Source: Ypsolopha sequella (Eukaryota; Arthropoda; Insecta; Lepidoptera; Ypsolophidae). Taken from it: a stretch of DNA of 64,000 nt. The notes beneath the pieces were generated by a model. That model had not been told where the DNA came from, made no database searches, and worked only from the letters and a program-made list of their open reading frames with translations. The DNA lies in contig OW203993.1 in NCBI GenBank assembly GCA_934047225.1, positions 28,410,069 through 28,474,068 on the forward strand. The letters run 5' to 3'. Below, piece after piece: positions 62,881 to 64,000 of the stretch (position 1 is the stretch's first letter; each line of letters starts with the position of its first letter). Position numbers and translations under genes: made by a program.

Positions 62881-64000
62881 CTGCACACAACATACACACA
62901 CGGGTTACAATCGTCCTGCTACGGGACCGCACACATGCAGGACCAGTGGCAGCGCTGGGGCGGTCAGCTCGCGCATAGGGGGCTCGCAAAAAAATGTTTC
63001 GGGCTCATGCAGCAGGACGCAGCCCCCACTTTAAGCTTCATATTTGCATCGCTTAGTGCGCTGAGCCGCCGCTGTCGAGTAGTCAAGTAGAAATGACAGG
63101 GTCGACTGACAGCCAGTCACTGTCTTGCATCAGAGAGAGTATTCTGCCCTTCGACCAAATTTTATCTTGGTCGAAGATTCTGCCACAGATTTCCTGCCAT
63201 AAGTTTTGTTCCTACTTTTTGGAATGAAAATAAAATTAACTGTTTTTTGCATGATACATATATACAGTTTGCGCGACTTGAATGCAGAGGCAGAGAATAC
63301 TACGTCACACACACCCCCGACACTTCATACTTTTCGCTCAAGTTATTTACCTACACTATACACACGCGCACTGGCTTGTCCGCACACGCTTGTGTGTGTG
63401 CGTGAGCTAGTCTAGGGCTGGCAGCAAGCGTGTAAGCGTCGTCGATCGAGAGGGATAACATTATAAGTCAGCAACTTATGATTCTCTTCCTAAATTTTAG
63501 CGTAGTTAATCCCTAGGTCCTAATTCTGGTTCCCCATGGATTAATTTGTATTAAAAATATGTATATATCGTCACAATCTGAATGCCCGAGGGGGTGTCAG
63601 AGGTGTTTCGAGTGTGAACCTTGAAATGCAAGTCACAGTCCACACTCGGTACTAGTCGGTACATCCGCGTTTCACCTACAAATATTACGTCCCAACGTGA
63701 TGTGTGGTGAGCTCTATCGCCGTACTTCGGGCACAAATACATGCTTTTTAGGACATGCAGGTTTCCTCCCGATATTTTCCTTCACCGTTCAGTAAGTGGT
63801 AAGTACTCGAGCTCTGCCTGCCTCCAGATTTGCCACTAACTTGCGGGGGACGAAAAACTCGCGCGGGGAGGTGAGTGTCGCTTCTTTACGTAGTAATACT
63901 TTATATTCTCTGACTACGTACCCAAGGAATGCACTTTATATACAAACAGCCGTTCTCTCTATGCACACAGCACTACACTGAAAGCGTGCGAGGGAGGTGT
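62881..64000. other. Intron upstream of the first visible Graf exon
   Basis: No further Graf exon was found up to the edge. About 63575-63790 is an inverted copy of the dispersed repeat at 15775-15935 ('gaaatgcaagtcacagtcca', 'ctatcgccgtacttc'). It contains CA-rich microsatellite stretches near 63300-63400. Confidence 0.45.

Larger units (their letters stand above)
58615..61853 (+). repeat. 31-bp satellite array, split into three blocks by two retroelement insertions
   Basis: The monomer 'gccacacgccactaaatgtt' plus 'tagatgacgtt' (31 bp) fills 58615-59935, 60799-61472 and 61784-61853. Two monomer types alternate irregularly: 'aaatgtttagatgacgtt' and 'aaacgtttagacgacttt'. They differ at linked positions. 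There are no unique spacers between repeats, so it is not CRISPR-like. Confidence 0.95.

Noticed and set aside
58615..61853. 31-bp repeats of CRISPR-like length
   Set aside because: The repeats are head-to-tail with no spacers, there are no cas genes, and the host is an insect. It is a satellite.

Overview
The window looks like insect nuclear DNA, almost certainly from a moth or butterfly. It is AT-rich, has short GC-rich exons separated by long introns, and is packed with transposons. Several repeats are ones I know as typical of Lepidoptera: the 3' tail with GACAGACAGACAGACGGAC followed by 'gactacggaaccctaaaaa' near 19.75 kb, the 'CACTTGGCCGGTTTTT' repeat near 30.17 kb, and the 'gttgtctggaagagatcgct' LINE tail near 39.38 kb. 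No bacterial-style operon, tRNA, rRNA or CRISPR array is visible.

The one host gene I can support runs on the minus strand across nearly the whole window. Eleven exons between 62880 and 3068 join with consistent splice phases into about 478 residues of a BAR - PH - RhoGAP protein of the GRAF/oligophrenin family (insect Graf). Its first exon(s) lie to the right of the window. The end of the RhoGAP domain, and any SH3 domain, lie to the left. The intron between the first two visible exons is about 29.6 kb and holds most of the mobile DNA.

Layout on the + axis. 1-1113: partial gag of a BEL/Pao LTR element (minus). 2.4-17.5 kb: the nine distal Graf exons separated by MITEs, hairpin elements and LINE relics. 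17.5-30 kb: mobile DNA, including a 3.55-kb long-inverted-repeat element nested in a TTAA-flanked MITE (22127-26154), a 69-bp tandem array, and an 8-bp-TSD element nested in a hairpin MITE. 30.3 and 33.1 kb: two BAR exons. 31-43 kb: many short inverted-repeat elements, often nested. 46.2-51.1 kb: a young Ty3/gypsy element with seemingly identical LTRs, itself broken by a 481-bp insertion. 51.3-52.7 kb: a 1.33-kb element with an 8-bp TSD that encodes a spliced THAP domain. 53-57.4 kb: two 5'-truncated LINEs. 57.6-61.9 kb: a 51-bp tandem array, then a 31-bp satellite split by two retroelement insertions. 62.7-62.9 kb: the first visible Graf exon.

The most notable content is (a) the 3.55-kb element at 22414-25961, with about 0.64-kb inverted arms, a 5-bp TSD, and a decayed but intron-bearing gene of an uncharacterised transposon-associated family; (b) the THAP-coding element at 51329-52655; and (c) many cases where empty-site comparison inside the window fixes transposon ends and target duplications exactly. 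All calls come from reading the sequence; no database search was run.
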